A DNA stretch of 37,676 nt from Nocardia caishijiensis NBRC 108228 (GTDB lineage Bacteria > Actinomycetota > Actinomycetes > Mycobacteriales > Mycobacteriaceae): assembly GCF_001612825.1 (NCBI RefSeq), contig NZ_BDBE01000048.1, positions 1-37,676 of the forward strand. Reading direction: 5' to 3'. The notes under the pieces are model-generated. The model was not told where the DNA came from. It was given only the letters and a program-made list of their open reading frames with translations, and did no database searches. Within the stretch, counting starts at the first letter, position 1, and the number at the start of each line of letters is the position of its first letter. The position numbers and the translations under genes were made by a program. Below are positions 1-7,334 of the stretch, piece after piece.

Positions 1-42
1 GGTGCCGTGTGGCTGGAAGCGCGGTAGGTGGCGCACTCGAGT
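1..42 (+). repeat. Single copy of a ~42-bp repeat also present at the far end of the window
   Basis: This stretch, with blocks GGTGCCG, TGGCTGG, GCGGTA and GTGGCGCACTCGAGT, matches the reverse complement of the two tandem units at 37581-37664. About 40 of 48 aligned positions agree with the unit at 37623-37664. The core around CTCGAG is palindromic (GCACTCGAGT). It is intergenic, upstream of polA. The function is unknown; a dispersed intergenic repeat family is the simplest reading. Confidence 0.7.
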
Positions 43-132
43 AACGCCCCGCCAACAGCCCAGCACGCAACGCCCTCCAACCAGACCGCACGCGCCGACC
101 CGGCAGATGCCGCCCCTGTCGGTGGGTGTCCC

Positions 133-138
133 TACACT
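133..138 (+). promoter_or_regulatory. Possible -10 element of polA (TACACT)
   Basis: TACACT ends one base before the first plausible polA ATG (140) and 8 bases before an in-frame GTG (146). If this hexamer is used, transcription would begin at about 145-146 and the mRNA would be leaderless, starting at the GTG. No convincing -35 was seen, so support is weak. Confidence 0.3.
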
Positions 139-139
139 C

Positions 140-2878
140 ATGCGGGTGAGTTCACCGACGACTGCTCAGGCATCGACTACGACCACTGCCGCGGACGGCG
201 AGCGGCCAACACTGCTGCTGCTCGACGGGCATTCGATCGCCTATCGCGCGTTTTTCGCGCTACCGGCGGAGAACTTCAAAACCGTCACGGGCCAGACGAC
301 GAACGCGGTGTACGGATTCACGTCGATGCTCATCAATCTGCTGCGCGACGAGCAGCCGACGCACGTGGCGGCGGCCTTCGACGTGTCGCGCAAGACGTTC
401 CGCACCGAGGCGTATCCGGAGTACAAGGCCAACCGCAGTGCGACTCCGGACGAGTTCCGCGGTCAGGTCGAGCTCACCAAGGATGTGCTGGGGGCCATGG
501 GCATCCCGGTGATGGCGATCGACGGCTACGAGGCCGACGATGTGATCGCCACGCTCACCACGCAGGCGCAGGCGCAGGGGTACCGGGTCCTGATCGTCAC
601 CGGTGACCGTGACGCGATCCAGCTGGTCAACGACGACGTCACGGTGCTGTACCCGAGGAAGGGTGTTTCCGATCTCACCCGCTTCACCCCGGCCGAGGTG
701 GAGACGAAGTACGGGCTCACCCCGGCGCAGTACCCGGACTACGCGGCGCTGCGCGGCGACCCGAGCGACAACCTGCCGGGCATTCCGGGAGTGGGGGAGA
801 AGACGGCGGCGAAGTGGATCCGCGAATACGGTGATCTCGCCACCCTCGTCGAGCGGGTCGACCAGGTGAAGGGCAAGGTGGGTGACGCGCTGCGCGCGAA
901 CCTGTCGAGTGTGGTCCTCAACCGGCAGCTCACCGAAATGGTGCGCGAGGTACCGCTGGCCTACACCCCGGATCAGCTCATCAAGGCGCCCTGGGACCGC
1001 GAGAAGATCCATCAGCTCTTCGACGATCTGGAATTCCGGGTGCTGCGCGACCGGCTGTTCGACACCCTCGGTTCCCCGGAGCCGGAAGCGGAATCGGGTT
1101 TCGAGATCAGCGGCGGCGCGCTCGACCAGGGCGCGGTCGCGGATTGGCTGGCCGAGCACGCCGGAGCCGGTGTGCGTCACGGGCTCTCGATCGTCGGCGC
1201 GGGCACACCGGTGCACGGTGAGGCCCGGGCGCTCGCCATCGCGGCGGCCGACGGTGAGGGCGGCTACATCGACCTGACCGTACTCACGCCCGAAGACGAG
1301 ACGGCGTTGGCGGCCTGGCTCGCCGATCCGGCGGTCCCCAAGGCGCTGCACGAGGCGAAGTCGGCGGGCCACGCACTGCGCGGGCGGGGTTTCACGCTGG
1401 CCGGGCTCACCACCGACACCGCGCTGGCCGCCTACCTGGTCCGCCCAGGTCAGCGCAGTTTCAACCTCGACGATCTGTCGCTGCGCTACCTCAAGCGCGA
1501 GCTGCGCGCCGAAACGAGCGAGCAGACCCAGCTGTCGCTGCTCGACGACGAGGACAGCGTCGCGGAGGGGATCGCCCGTGAGGAGATGCTGCGCGCCCGC
1601 GCCGTCGCCGACCTGGCCGACGCCCTGGATGCGGAACTGGCCACGATCGAATCCACGGCGCTGCTCGAGGAGATGGAGCTGCCGCTGCTCGGCGTGCTCG
1701 GTGAGCTGGAACAGGCGGGCATCGCCGTCGACGTCACCCAGCTCGAGAACCTGCAGCAGCAGTTCGCCGACCGCGTCACCGAGGCCGCCAACGCCGCCTA
1801 CGACGTGATCGGCAAGCAGATCAACCTCGGTTCACCCAAGCAGTTGCAGGTCGTGTTGTTCGACGAACTCGACATGCCCAAGACCAAGCGCACCAAGACC
1901 GGTTACACCACCGACGCCGACGCGCTGGAATCGCTGTTCGAGAAGACCGGTCACGCCTTCCTCGAACACCTGCTCGCCCACCGCGACGCGACTCGGCTCA
2001 AGGTCACCGTCGACGGTCTGCTCAAGTCGGTCGCCGACGACGGCCGGGTGCACACCACCTTCAACCAGACCATCGCCGCGACCGGTCGCCTGTCCTCGAC
2101 CGAACCGAACCTGCAGAACATCCCGATCCGCACCGACACCGGTCGGATGATCCGCGACACCTTCGTCGTCGGTCCCGGCTACTCGGAACTGATGACCGCG
2201 GACTACAGCCAGATCGAGATGCGCATCATGGCGCACCTGTCGGGCGACGCGGGCCTGATCGAGGCGTTCAACTCGGGCGAGGACCTGCACACCTTCGTCG
2301 CGTCCAAGGCGTTCGACATCCCGCTCTCGGAGGTCACGCCGGAGATGCGCCGCCGTATCAAGGCGATGTCCTACGGCCTGGCCTACGGTCTGAGCTCCTA
2401 CGGCCTCAGCGCCCAGCTCAAGATCAGCACCGCCGAGGCCAAGGATCAGATGGAGGTCTACTTCGACCGTTTCGGCGGTATCCGCGACTACCTCTCCGAT
2501 GTCGTCGACCAGGCCCGCAAGGTCGGCTACACCCAGACCCTGTTCGGTCGTCGCCGTTACCTGCCCGATCTGGACTCGAGCAACCGGCAGCGCCGCGAGT
2601 CCGCCGAGCGGATGGCACTCAACGCCCCGATCCAGGGCACGGCCGCCGACATCATCAAGGTCGCGATGATCAATGTCCACACCGCCGTTCGGGATGCGGG
2701 TCTGCGTTCGCGCATGCTGCTGCAGATCCACGACGAACTCGTCTTCGAGGTGGCCGAGGGTGAGCGCGAAGCGCTGGAAGCTCTCGCGCGCGAACAGATG
2801 TCGAACGCGATCGAGCTGTCGGTTCCGCTCACCGTTTCGGTGGGCACCGGCCGCAGCTGGGACGCTGCCGCGCACTGA
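140..2878 (+). CDS. polA: DNA polymerase I
   Basis: DNA polymerase I (912 aa) fills gaps during excision repair and Okazaki fragment maturation. It has an N-terminal 5' nuclease domain (about residues 20-310, with GDRDAIQLV and GDPSDNLPGIPGVGEKTA). A degenerate 3'-5' exonuclease domain follows (about 320-520), in which no acidic DxE motif is visible. The family A polymerase domain is C-terminal, with motif A TADYSQIEMR (Asp688), motif B RRIKAMSYGLAYG and motif C QIHDELVFE (Asp865). Motif B carries Tyr745 where E. coli Pol I has Phe762; M. tuberculosis PolA also has Tyr. The protein ends SVGTGRSWDAAAH, nearly as in M. tuberculosis. The frame is open upstream to the window edge, but that extension is unlike PolA. 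ATG 140 was chosen; a leaderless GTG at 146 is an alternative. Confidence 0.97.
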   Translation: MRVSSPTTAQASTTTTAADGERPTLLLLDGHSIAYRAFFALPAENFKTVTGQTTNAVYGFTSMLINLLRDEQPTHVAAAFDVSRKTFRTEAYPEYKANRSATPDEFRGQVELTKDVLGAMGIPVMAIDGYEADDVIATLTTQAQAQGYRVLIVTGDRDAIQLVNDDVTVLYPRKGVSDLTRFTPAEVETKYGLTPAQYPDYAALRGDPSDNLPGIPGVGEKTAAKWIREYGDLATLVERVDQVKGKVGDALRANLSSVVLNRQLTEMVREVPLAYTPDQLIKAPWDREKIHQLFDDLEFRVLRDRLFDTLGSPEPEAESGFEISGGALDQGAVADWLAEHAGAGVRHGLSIVGAGTPVHGEARALAIAAADGEGGYIDLTVLTPEDETALAAWLADPAVPKALHEAKSAGHALRGRGFTLAGLTTDTALAAYLVRPGQRSFNLDDLSLRYLKRELRAETSEQTQLSLLDDEDSVAEGIAREEMLRARAVADLADALDAELATIESTALLEEMELPLLGVLGELEQAGIAVDVTQLENLQQQFADRVTEAANAAYDVIGKQINLGSPKQLQVVLFDELDMPKTKRTKTGYTTDADALESLFEKTGHAFLEHLLAHRDATRLKVTVDGLLKSVADDGRVHTTFNQTIAATGRLSSTEPNLQNIPIRTDTGRMIRDTFVVGPGYSELMTADYSQIEMRIMAHLSGDAGLIEAFNSGEDLHTFVASKAFDIPLSEVTPEMRRRIKAMSYGLAYGLSSYGLSAQLKISTAEAKDQMEVYFDRFGGIRDYLSDVVDQARKVGYTQTLFGRRRYLPDLDSSNRQRRESAERMALNAPIQGTAADIIKVAMINVHTAVRDAGLRSRMLLQIHDELVFEVAEGEREALEALAREQMSNAIELSVPLTVSVGTGRSWDAAAH

Positions 2879-2969
2879 GCTCACCGGCCGCGACCTGGCG
2901 CGTTCGTCCAAGACAGCGTGCCGGTCGCGGTCGTAGGGTGGTGGTGATCGACCGAAGGAGTTGAGCATC

Positions 2970-3395
2970 ATGACCGGATTCGTCGCGACCGTGCGGACCG
3001 ACGTAGACGCCTCTCCCCACCGGGTGTGGGAGGTGCTGACCGACCCTGCGCAGATCCGCGAGTTCATGTTCGGCGCCGAGGTGCGCACCGATTGGCGGCC
3101 GGGTAGTTCGATCACCTGGAAAGGCGAGTACCAGGGCACCGCGTATGAGGACCGAGGCGAGATCCTCGCTGTCGAACCGGGCCGTGTGCTGCGGATGACC
3201 CACTACAGCCCGCTGAGCGGTCAGCCCGATCGGCCGGAGAACTACCACACCCTCACCTACGAGCTCACCGGCGACGACACGACGACCCACCTGTCACTGA
3301 GCCAGGACAACAACGCCACCGAAGCCGAGGCCGAACACTCCCGGCAGATGTGGACCGCCCACCTCGACGGGATCAAATCGGCCGCCGAGAGGTGA
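2970..3395 (+). CDS. SRPBCC / AHSA1-like domain protein
   Basis: A 141-aa protein of the START-like SRPBCC fold, resembling the 'activator of Hsp90 ATPase homologue 1' family. The N-terminal pattern VRTDVDASPHRVWEVLTDPAQI, split by normal family variation, and the later WRPGSSITWKGEY and GRVLRMTHYSP segments are typical of these small hydrophobic-cavity proteins. Ligand and role are unknown; bacterial members are often uncharacterised. AAGGAG at 2955-2960 lies 9 bases before ATG 2970. A TTG at 2961 in the same frame directly abuts the Shine-Dalgarno sequence and is unlikely as a start. It follows polA by 91 bases and may be transcribed separately. Confidence 0.85.
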   Translation: MTGFVATVRTDVDASPHRVWEVLTDPAQIREFMFGAEVRTDWRPGSSITWKGEYQGTAYEDRGEILAVEPGRVLRMTHYSPLSGQPDRPENYHTLTYELTGDDTTTHLSLSQDNNATEAEAEHSRQMWTAHLDGIKSAAER

Positions 3396-3478
3396 ACGCG
3401 CCGTCCGCGCGGTTGTGAGCCCGCACGACTCGCGAGTCGTCCTCGGACGGCGGCCACGATGTGTGACAGCATCGGCTC

Positions 3479-4252
3479 ATGCCTGCCGACGTGATCCCCA
3501 CCCCGCTGCCCGACTGCCTCGACATCACGCAGGCCTTCGCGCGGTCGTGGCCGGTCCGCCTGGGCGACACCGACGACCAGGACCGGCTGCGGCTCGACGC
3601 GGTGGCGCGCTACCTGCAGGACATCGGTTTCGATCACCTGGACGCGGTCGAGGACGGCGACGTCCACCAGGCCTGGATCGTGCGACGCACGGTCGTCGAC
3701 GTGTACGAACCGATCATGTTCGGCGATCGCGTGCAGCTGCGACGCTGGGCCGACTCGCTGTCGAACCGCTGGTGTGACATGCGGATCCAGCTGAAAGGCG
3801 AGCGGGGTGGGCACATCGAGGCGGCCGCGTTCCTGATCCACATCGACCCCGTCGCCGGGCGCCCTGCCCGCATGACCGACGCGTTCATGGCGCCGATGCT
3901 GGCCAGCACCACCGAGCACCGTCTGCGCTGGAAGGCCGCGCTCGCCGAACTCGACGACCTCGACGTCGAGACAGTGCCGTTCCCGCTGCGCGTCACCGAC
4001 GTCGACCGCCTCGGCCACGTCAACAACGCCGTCTACTGGGAAGCCGTCGAGGAAACCCTCGCCGCCCACCCCGACAGCCACGAACTGCCCTACCGGGCCA
4101 TCGTGGAACACGTCGGCCCGGTGATGGCCCGCGACAAGGTCGTCCTGCGCACCAGCGTCGGTGCGGACGGGCTGCGGATGCAGATGGACGTCGACGGCTC
4201 GGCGCGCGCCCTGGCCTCGGTGGCCCCACTGCCTGCCCGCGCCGCCGACTGA
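3479..4252 (+). CDS. Acyl-ACP thioesterase-like double hotdog protein
   Basis: A 257-aa protein resembling the FatA/acyl-ACP thioesterase family, which hydrolyses acyl-thioesters. Two tandem hotdog halves are visible. The first begins at SWPVRLGDTDDQDRLRLDAV with the hotdog helix RYLQDIGFDHL; the second begins at VPFPLRVTDVDRLGHVNNAVYW. The GHVNN motif (His180, Asn182, Asn183) is the usual signature of the second hotdog in this family. The length suits the bacterial short form without the plant transit peptide. M. tuberculosis Rv2001 is a comparable protein by recollection. Substrate chain length cannot be read from sequence. No strong Shine-Dalgarno precedes ATG 3479. Confidence 0.85.
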   Translation: MPADVIPTPLPDCLDITQAFARSWPVRLGDTDDQDRLRLDAVARYLQDIGFDHLDAVEDGDVHQAWIVRRTVVDVYEPIMFGDRVQLRRWADSLSNRWCDMRIQLKGERGGHIEAAAFLIHIDPVAGRPARMTDAFMAPMLASTTEHRLRWKAALAELDDLDVETVPFPLRVTDVDRLGHVNNAVYWEAVEETLAAHPDSHELPYRAIVEHVGPVMARDKVVLRTSVGADGLRMQMDVDGSARALASVAPLPARAAD

Positions 4253-4366
4253 CACCGGCAGCAAGCGATACACCGGTTCCGCGCTTCATCGAACCCGGGT
4301 CCGACGAGTGGTCTCTGAGCTGCAGTGATGGTACTCACCAGTAGACACGTCGAGCGGGAAACAAGG

Positions 4367-4395
4367 TTGCGGTTTCGCGACGACGCCCCTATTGT
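4367..4395 (+). promoter_or_regulatory. Promoter of the leader-peptide/LeuA-like transcript
   Basis: TTGCGG (4367-4372) and TATTGT (4390-4395) are separated by exactly 17 bases. A GTG codon follows 7 bases after the -10 hexamer, at 4403, where transcription would be expected to begin. This implies a leaderless transcript starting at the leader peptide's first codon. The call is sequence inference only. Confidence 0.6.
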
Positions 4396-4402
4396 CGTAG
4401 TC

Positions 4403-4534
4403 GTGCCGAATCCCGCCGACCGCTTCGCCGCGCTGCTTGTCGCTCACCGCGACCGCGCGGTCGCAGCCGCGCAGACCGCGCCGGCTGCCACACGGCAGAT
4501 TCTTCTCGTAGTAACCCGCCGTAGCGGGGTCTGA
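4403..4534 (+). CDS. Candidate leaderless leader peptide rich in Leu/Val at its end
   Basis: A 43-aa open frame starts at a GTG on the predicted transcription start and ends ILLVVTRRSGV. The control segment is written ATT CTT CTC GTA GTA; CTT and GTA are uncommon codons in this GC-rich DNA, as expected where ribosome speed is sensed. The last codons form the 5' arm of alternative RNA stems (4515-4560). This matches the organisation of branched-chain amino acid leader peptides. A conserved 'LEU element' upstream of leuA genes has been described in Actinobacteria (Seliverstov and colleagues, 2005), and this may be an instance; I could not align it. The frame is also open further upstream to an ATG at 4325. 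Confidence 0.55.
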   Translation: MPNPADRFAALLVAHRDRAVAAAQTAPAATRQILLVVTRRSGV

Positions 4535-4613
4535 TTCGGACCGGCCCCCTCGCTGCGGGCTGATTTCTTTGTACTGCTGGTCCCCTCTGCCAACGAAGAC
4601 ATCTTCGGGAAGA
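4515..4613 (+). promoter_or_regulatory. Attenuator-like RNA with mutually exclusive stems
   Basis: CCCGC (4515-4519) can pair with GCGGG at 4524-4528 (4-base loop) or with GCGGG at 4555-4559. CCGTAGCGGGG (4519-4529) can form a long imperfect stem with CCCCCTCGCTGCGG (4545-4558). Closer to the gene, CGAAGA (4594-4599) pairs with TCTTCG (4602-4607), while TCTTC (4602-4606) can instead pair with GAAGA (4609-4613). The second pair of structures would cover or expose the GGGAAG just before the LeuA-like start at 4625. No U-tract follows, so translational control is more likely than classical termination. Confidence 0.5.
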
Positions 4614-4624
4614 CCTCACCTGCA

Positions 4625-5047
4625 ATGACACTGCTCACACTGGACCATGCCATGCTCGACGCCGCGCCCAAGGCCCTGCGCACCGAGCTCCGTGACCTCG
4701 ACCCCGCCACCTTCGCCGACCGCTACATCCGCATCGCCGGACCGGTCTCGCTCGGCGAATTCACTTGTTCCGGAACGGATTTCACCGCAACCCTGGAACT
4801 CGGCAGCCACCTGCGCACCGTCATCGCGGCCGGTAACCCGGTCGCCGCGATGACCTCCGCGCTCTACGACGAGGGCTACCCCCTCGAGATCTTGCGCTTT
4901 CACCAGCGCCGCACCGACACCGGTATCGCCACGTTCGTGCAATGCGAGTTCAACGGCAAGCGCGGTTGGGCCGCGGCGATGGGCGCCGGGGGCGCCGAAT
5001 CGACCGTGCGCGCCATGATCGCGGGCGTCAACCTGCTCGCGAACTGA
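4625..5047 (+). CDS. Stand-alone LeuA allosteric (dimerisation) domain-like protein
   Basis: A 140-aa protein resembling the C-terminal regulatory domain of 2-isopropylmalate synthase, the domain that binds leucine for feedback inhibition. The match runs from about residue 45, through GNPVAAMTSALYDEGYPLEI, ATFVQCEFNGKRGWAAAMGA and ESTVRAMIAGVNLLAN; the last resembles the SxxAVVSAVNR end of LeuA. The catalytic TIM barrel is absent, and no remnant of it lies upstream, only the leader region. It is therefore not a functional LeuA. Possible roles are a leucine sensor, a partner subunit for a LeuA encoded elsewhere, or a relic. ATG 4625 has only a weak GGGAAG ahead of it. It converges with thioredoxin across a strong terminator. 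Confidence 0.7.
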   Translation: MTLLTLDHAMLDAAPKALRTELRDLDPATFADRYIRIAGPVSLGEFTCSGTDFTATLELGSHLRTVIAAGNPVAAMTSALYDEGYPLEILRFHQRRTDTGIATFVQCEFNGKRGWAAAMGAGGAESTVRAMIAGVNLLAN

Positions 5048-5059
5048 CCTCGAACCGCC

Positions 5060-5094
5060 AGGGCCCGTTCACCTTCGAAAGGTGAACGGGCCCT
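5060..5094. terminator. Bidirectional hairpin terminator between LeuA-like gene and thioredoxin
   Basis: Arms of 16 bases (5060-5075 and 5079-5094) pair perfectly around the loop CGA. The core is GGGCCCGTTCACCTT with its exact complement. It lies between two convergent genes and can serve both; the flanking T/A runs are short. Confidence 0.85.
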
Positions 5095-5120
5095 TCACGT
5101 TTCAGTGGTCGAGCAGGCGC

Positions 5121-5495
5121 CTATTCGGCCGGGGAGTTCTGCTGCTCGGCGATCTGCTTGCGCACCTCGTCCATGTCCAGGCCCTTGACCTGGGTCACCA
5201 AGTCCTCGAGCGCGGCGGGCGGCAGCGCGCCGGGCTGGGCGAACACGAGCACGCCCTCGCGGAAGGCCATGATGGTCGGGATCGACCGGATGTTGGCGGC
5301 GGCGGCGAGCCCCTGCTCGGCCTCGGTGTCGACCTTGCCGTAGACGACGTCGGCGTGCTTTTCCGACGACGCCTCGAAGGTCGGTGCGAAACTCTTGCAG
5401 GGACCGCACCAGGATGCCCAGAAATCGACGAGTACCACGTCGTTCCCGGTGACGACTTCGTCGAAGTTCTGCTGGGTCAGCGTCTGGGTGGCCAT
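5121..5495 (-). CDS. trxA: Thioredoxin
   Basis: A 124-aa thioredoxin, a cytoplasmic disulfide reductase for protein substrates. The active site WCGPC is at residues 29-33 inside DFWASWCGPCK, and the conserved cis-proline is Pro73 in RSIPT. The C-terminal tail after the fold (ALEDLVTQVKGLDMDEVRKQ) is slightly longer than in E. coli TrxA, as in several actinobacterial thioredoxins. The start was chosen because AAGGAGAGG lies 5 bases upstream of the ATG; the frame is open further upstream without a better start. The RNA ligase-like gene ends 49 bases upstream on the same strand, so the two may be cotranscribed. Confidence 0.93.
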   Translation of the reverse strand: MATQTLTQQNFDEVVTGNDVVLVDFWASWCGPCKSFAPTFEASSEKHADVVYGKVDTEAEQGLAAAANIRSIPTIMAFREGVLVFAQPGALPPAALEDLVTQVKGLDMDEVRKQIAEQQNSPAE

Positions 5496-5544
5496 GACGT
5501 CCTCTCCTTGTCGGTGTCCTCGGCTGTAACGCCTCGGCGTCCCT

Positions 5545-6057
5545 CTATCTTCCACCGATTACCACGCGCTCTCGGCGCGCGTCCCCGTCCCAGCGGCGAA
5601 TGCCCACCACAACGGCCGGAAATTCGTGGTCGGTGGCCACCGCGTTCACCGCAGCACCGAGCTGTTCGGGGGCCACGCGCCGGGCCAGGGTCACATGCGG
5701 CATCCAAGCGCCCGGTCGGGTGTTCGCGGGCATCCCGGGGCAGGCCTGGACCATCGTGTCGATCCGCCGGTGCAGGTCGAGCAGTTCCTCGGTGACGGTC
5801 ACCGCCCGCACGAGAACCGGTCTGCGCGCACCGAAGATCAGCAGTCCGCCGAGGCGGATCGGCACCGGTGCGAAGTCGAGGTCCGCCAACGCCCGGTCGA
5901 TACTCGGCCAGATCTCGCGTGCCACGGCCACGGTGATGTGCGGTCGATGGGTGTCGTCTCGCGGGGCGGCGAGGCCGAGGCCCGCCAGTCGTGCCCATTG
6001 TCCTCGGACCTCGGCCTCGCTCGTGTCGTCCAGGAGGAGCTCCACCGACTGCACCAT
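5545..6057 (-). CDS. 2'-5' RNA ligase / 2H phosphoesterase family protein
   Basis: A 170-aa member of the 2H phosphoesterase superfamily, which includes bacterial 2'-5' RNA ligases and cyclic phosphodiesterases. The two catalytic HxT motifs are present and well spaced: HIT at residues 40-42 (in RPHITVAV) and HVT at 121-123 (in MPHVTLARR). Substrate is unknown; members act on RNA 2',3'-cyclic or 2'-5' linkages. The start MVQSVELLLDD fits the family N-terminus; an in-frame ATG nine codons upstream (at 6084) is an alternative. The gene diverges from the dehydrogenase at 6120. Confidence 0.85.
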   Translation of the reverse strand: MVQSVELLLDDTSEAEVRGQWARLAGLGLAAPRDDTHRPHITVAVAREIWPSIDRALADLDFAPVPIRLGGLLIFGARRPVLVRAVTVTEELLDLHRRIDTMVQACPGMPANTRPGAWMPHVTLARRVAPEQLGAAVNAVATDHEFPAVVVGIRRWDGDARRERVVIGGR

Positions 6058-6119
6058 GATCCGCAAACCTAGTCGCTCCGGCATGTCCGGGTATCGGCAA
6101 CGACATGGCAGGGGTGAGG

Positions 6120-7208
6120 ATGGAGCGCGTGAACGCGACGAAGGCGAGCCTGCGGCTCGGAGTGATCGACGGTGACGGCATCGGCCCCGAGGTGGTGGCC
6201 GCCACCCGCACGGTGGTCGACGAGGCGATCGGCGCGGCCGGTCTCGCACCGGTGGACTGGGTGCCGCTGCGGATCGGCCACGACGCCATCGCCGCGTTCG
6301 GTCACCCGCTGCCCGAACAGACCCTCACCGCTCTCGGCGAGCTCGACGCCTGGATCCTCGGCCCGCACGACAACGCCTCCTACCCGGCGGACCTGCGGGT
6401 GGCGCCGGGCGGTGCCATCCGCAAACGCCTCGGTCTCTACGCCAATATCCGGCCCGCCGCCGCGTTCGCCGGGGTGCGGGCCACGGCGCCCGATATCGAT
6501 CTGGTGATCGTGCGGGAGAACAGCGAGGGTTTCTACGCCGATCGCAACATGTTCGCCGGGTCGGGGGAGTTCAAGCCGACCGAGGAGGTGGCGATGGCGG
6601 TGGCGGTGGTCACCCGGCGGGCGTGTGAGCGGATCGCGCATCAGGCGCTGCGGCTGGCGCGGGGGCGTCGCAAGCGGGTCACGGTGGTGCACAAGGCGAA
6701 TGTGCTCCCGATGACCACCGGGCTGTTCCGCGATGTGTGCTACGAGGTTGCCGAGCAGTACCCGGACGTCCGGGTCGACGACGCGCACGTCGACGCGATG
6801 GCCGCGCACCTCGTGCGCGCGCCCGGCGAGTTCGACGTGATCGTCACCGAGAACCTCTTCGGCGACATCCTGTCCGACCTGGCGGGCGAGCTGAGCGGGT
6901 CGCTCGGCATGGCGCCCTCGCTCAACTGCTCCGACACGAAGGCGATGGCGCAGGCGGTGCACGGTGCCGCACCCGGGTTGGCCGGGCACAATCGGGCGAA
7001 CCCGGTGGCGTTGCAACTGTCGGCGGCGATGTTGTTGCGCTGGTTGGGAGTTCGTGACGGAAATCGATTGTTGAATGCCGCGGCGGACCGGATCTCCGGC
7101 GCGATCGCGGCCACGCTCGCCGCCGGAATCGCCACCGCGGATCTCGGCGGCCTCGCTTCGACCAGCGAATTCACCGAACAGGTCGCCGCCCGCGTGCACC
7201 GGAGGTGA
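6120..7208 (+). CDS. Isocitrate/isopropylmalate dehydrogenase family enzyme
   Basis: A 362-aa beta-decarboxylating dehydrogenase of the isocitrate/isopropylmalate/tartrate family, oxidising a 2-hydroxyacid with NAD(P)+ and a divalent metal. Visible motifs are DGDGIGPEV near the N-terminus, AIRKRLGLYANIRPA with the substrate arginines, IVRENSEGFYADRN, the KANV segment, and VTENLFGDILSD with metal-binding aspartates. The ENSEG sequence is nearer isocitrate and homoisocitrate dehydrogenases than LeuB, so the substrate is uncertain. Length is normal. ATG 6120 was chosen because AGGGG ends 5 bases upstream; an in-frame ATG at 6105 is possible. It stands alone, about 1.1 kb from the LeuA-domain gene. 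Confidence 0.88.
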   Translation: MERVNATKASLRLGVIDGDGIGPEVVAATRTVVDEAIGAAGLAPVDWVPLRIGHDAIAAFGHPLPEQTLTALGELDAWILGPHDNASYPADLRVAPGGAIRKRLGLYANIRPAAAFAGVRATAPDIDLVIVRENSEGFYADRNMFAGSGEFKPTEEVAMAVAVVTRRACERIAHQALRLARGRRKRVTVVHKANVLPMTTGLFRDVCYEVAEQYPDVRVDDAHVDAMAAHLVRAPGEFDVIVTENLFGDILSDLAGELSGSLGMAPSLNCSDTKAMAQAVHGAAPGLAGHNRANPVALQLSAAMLLRWLGVRDGNRLLNAAADRISGAIAATLAAGIATADLGGLASTSEFTEQVAARVHRR

Positions 7209-7334
7209 ACCCACCCCTTTCACATTCGCTGATTAATCTTCGGTTACTGTCGCACCACGCTGTGTCCGGTTCGCATACATTGCCAAACAGGCGCTGACAC
7301 GTGGCCGGCGTCGACGTGAAATGTGGAGGCTCCT

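Noticed and set aside
2..139. N-terminal extension of polA to the window start
   Set aside because: The frame is open, but the residues are Pro/Arg/Thr-rich, unlike PolA, contain the intergenic repeat, and lie upstream of a possible -10 element.
260..1372. Long open frame on the minus strand inside polA
   Set aside because: A mirror of the GC-rich third codon positions of polA; no family features. The same applies to the minus-strand frame at 1832-3139 and other long antisense frames, including those opposite helD and dosS.
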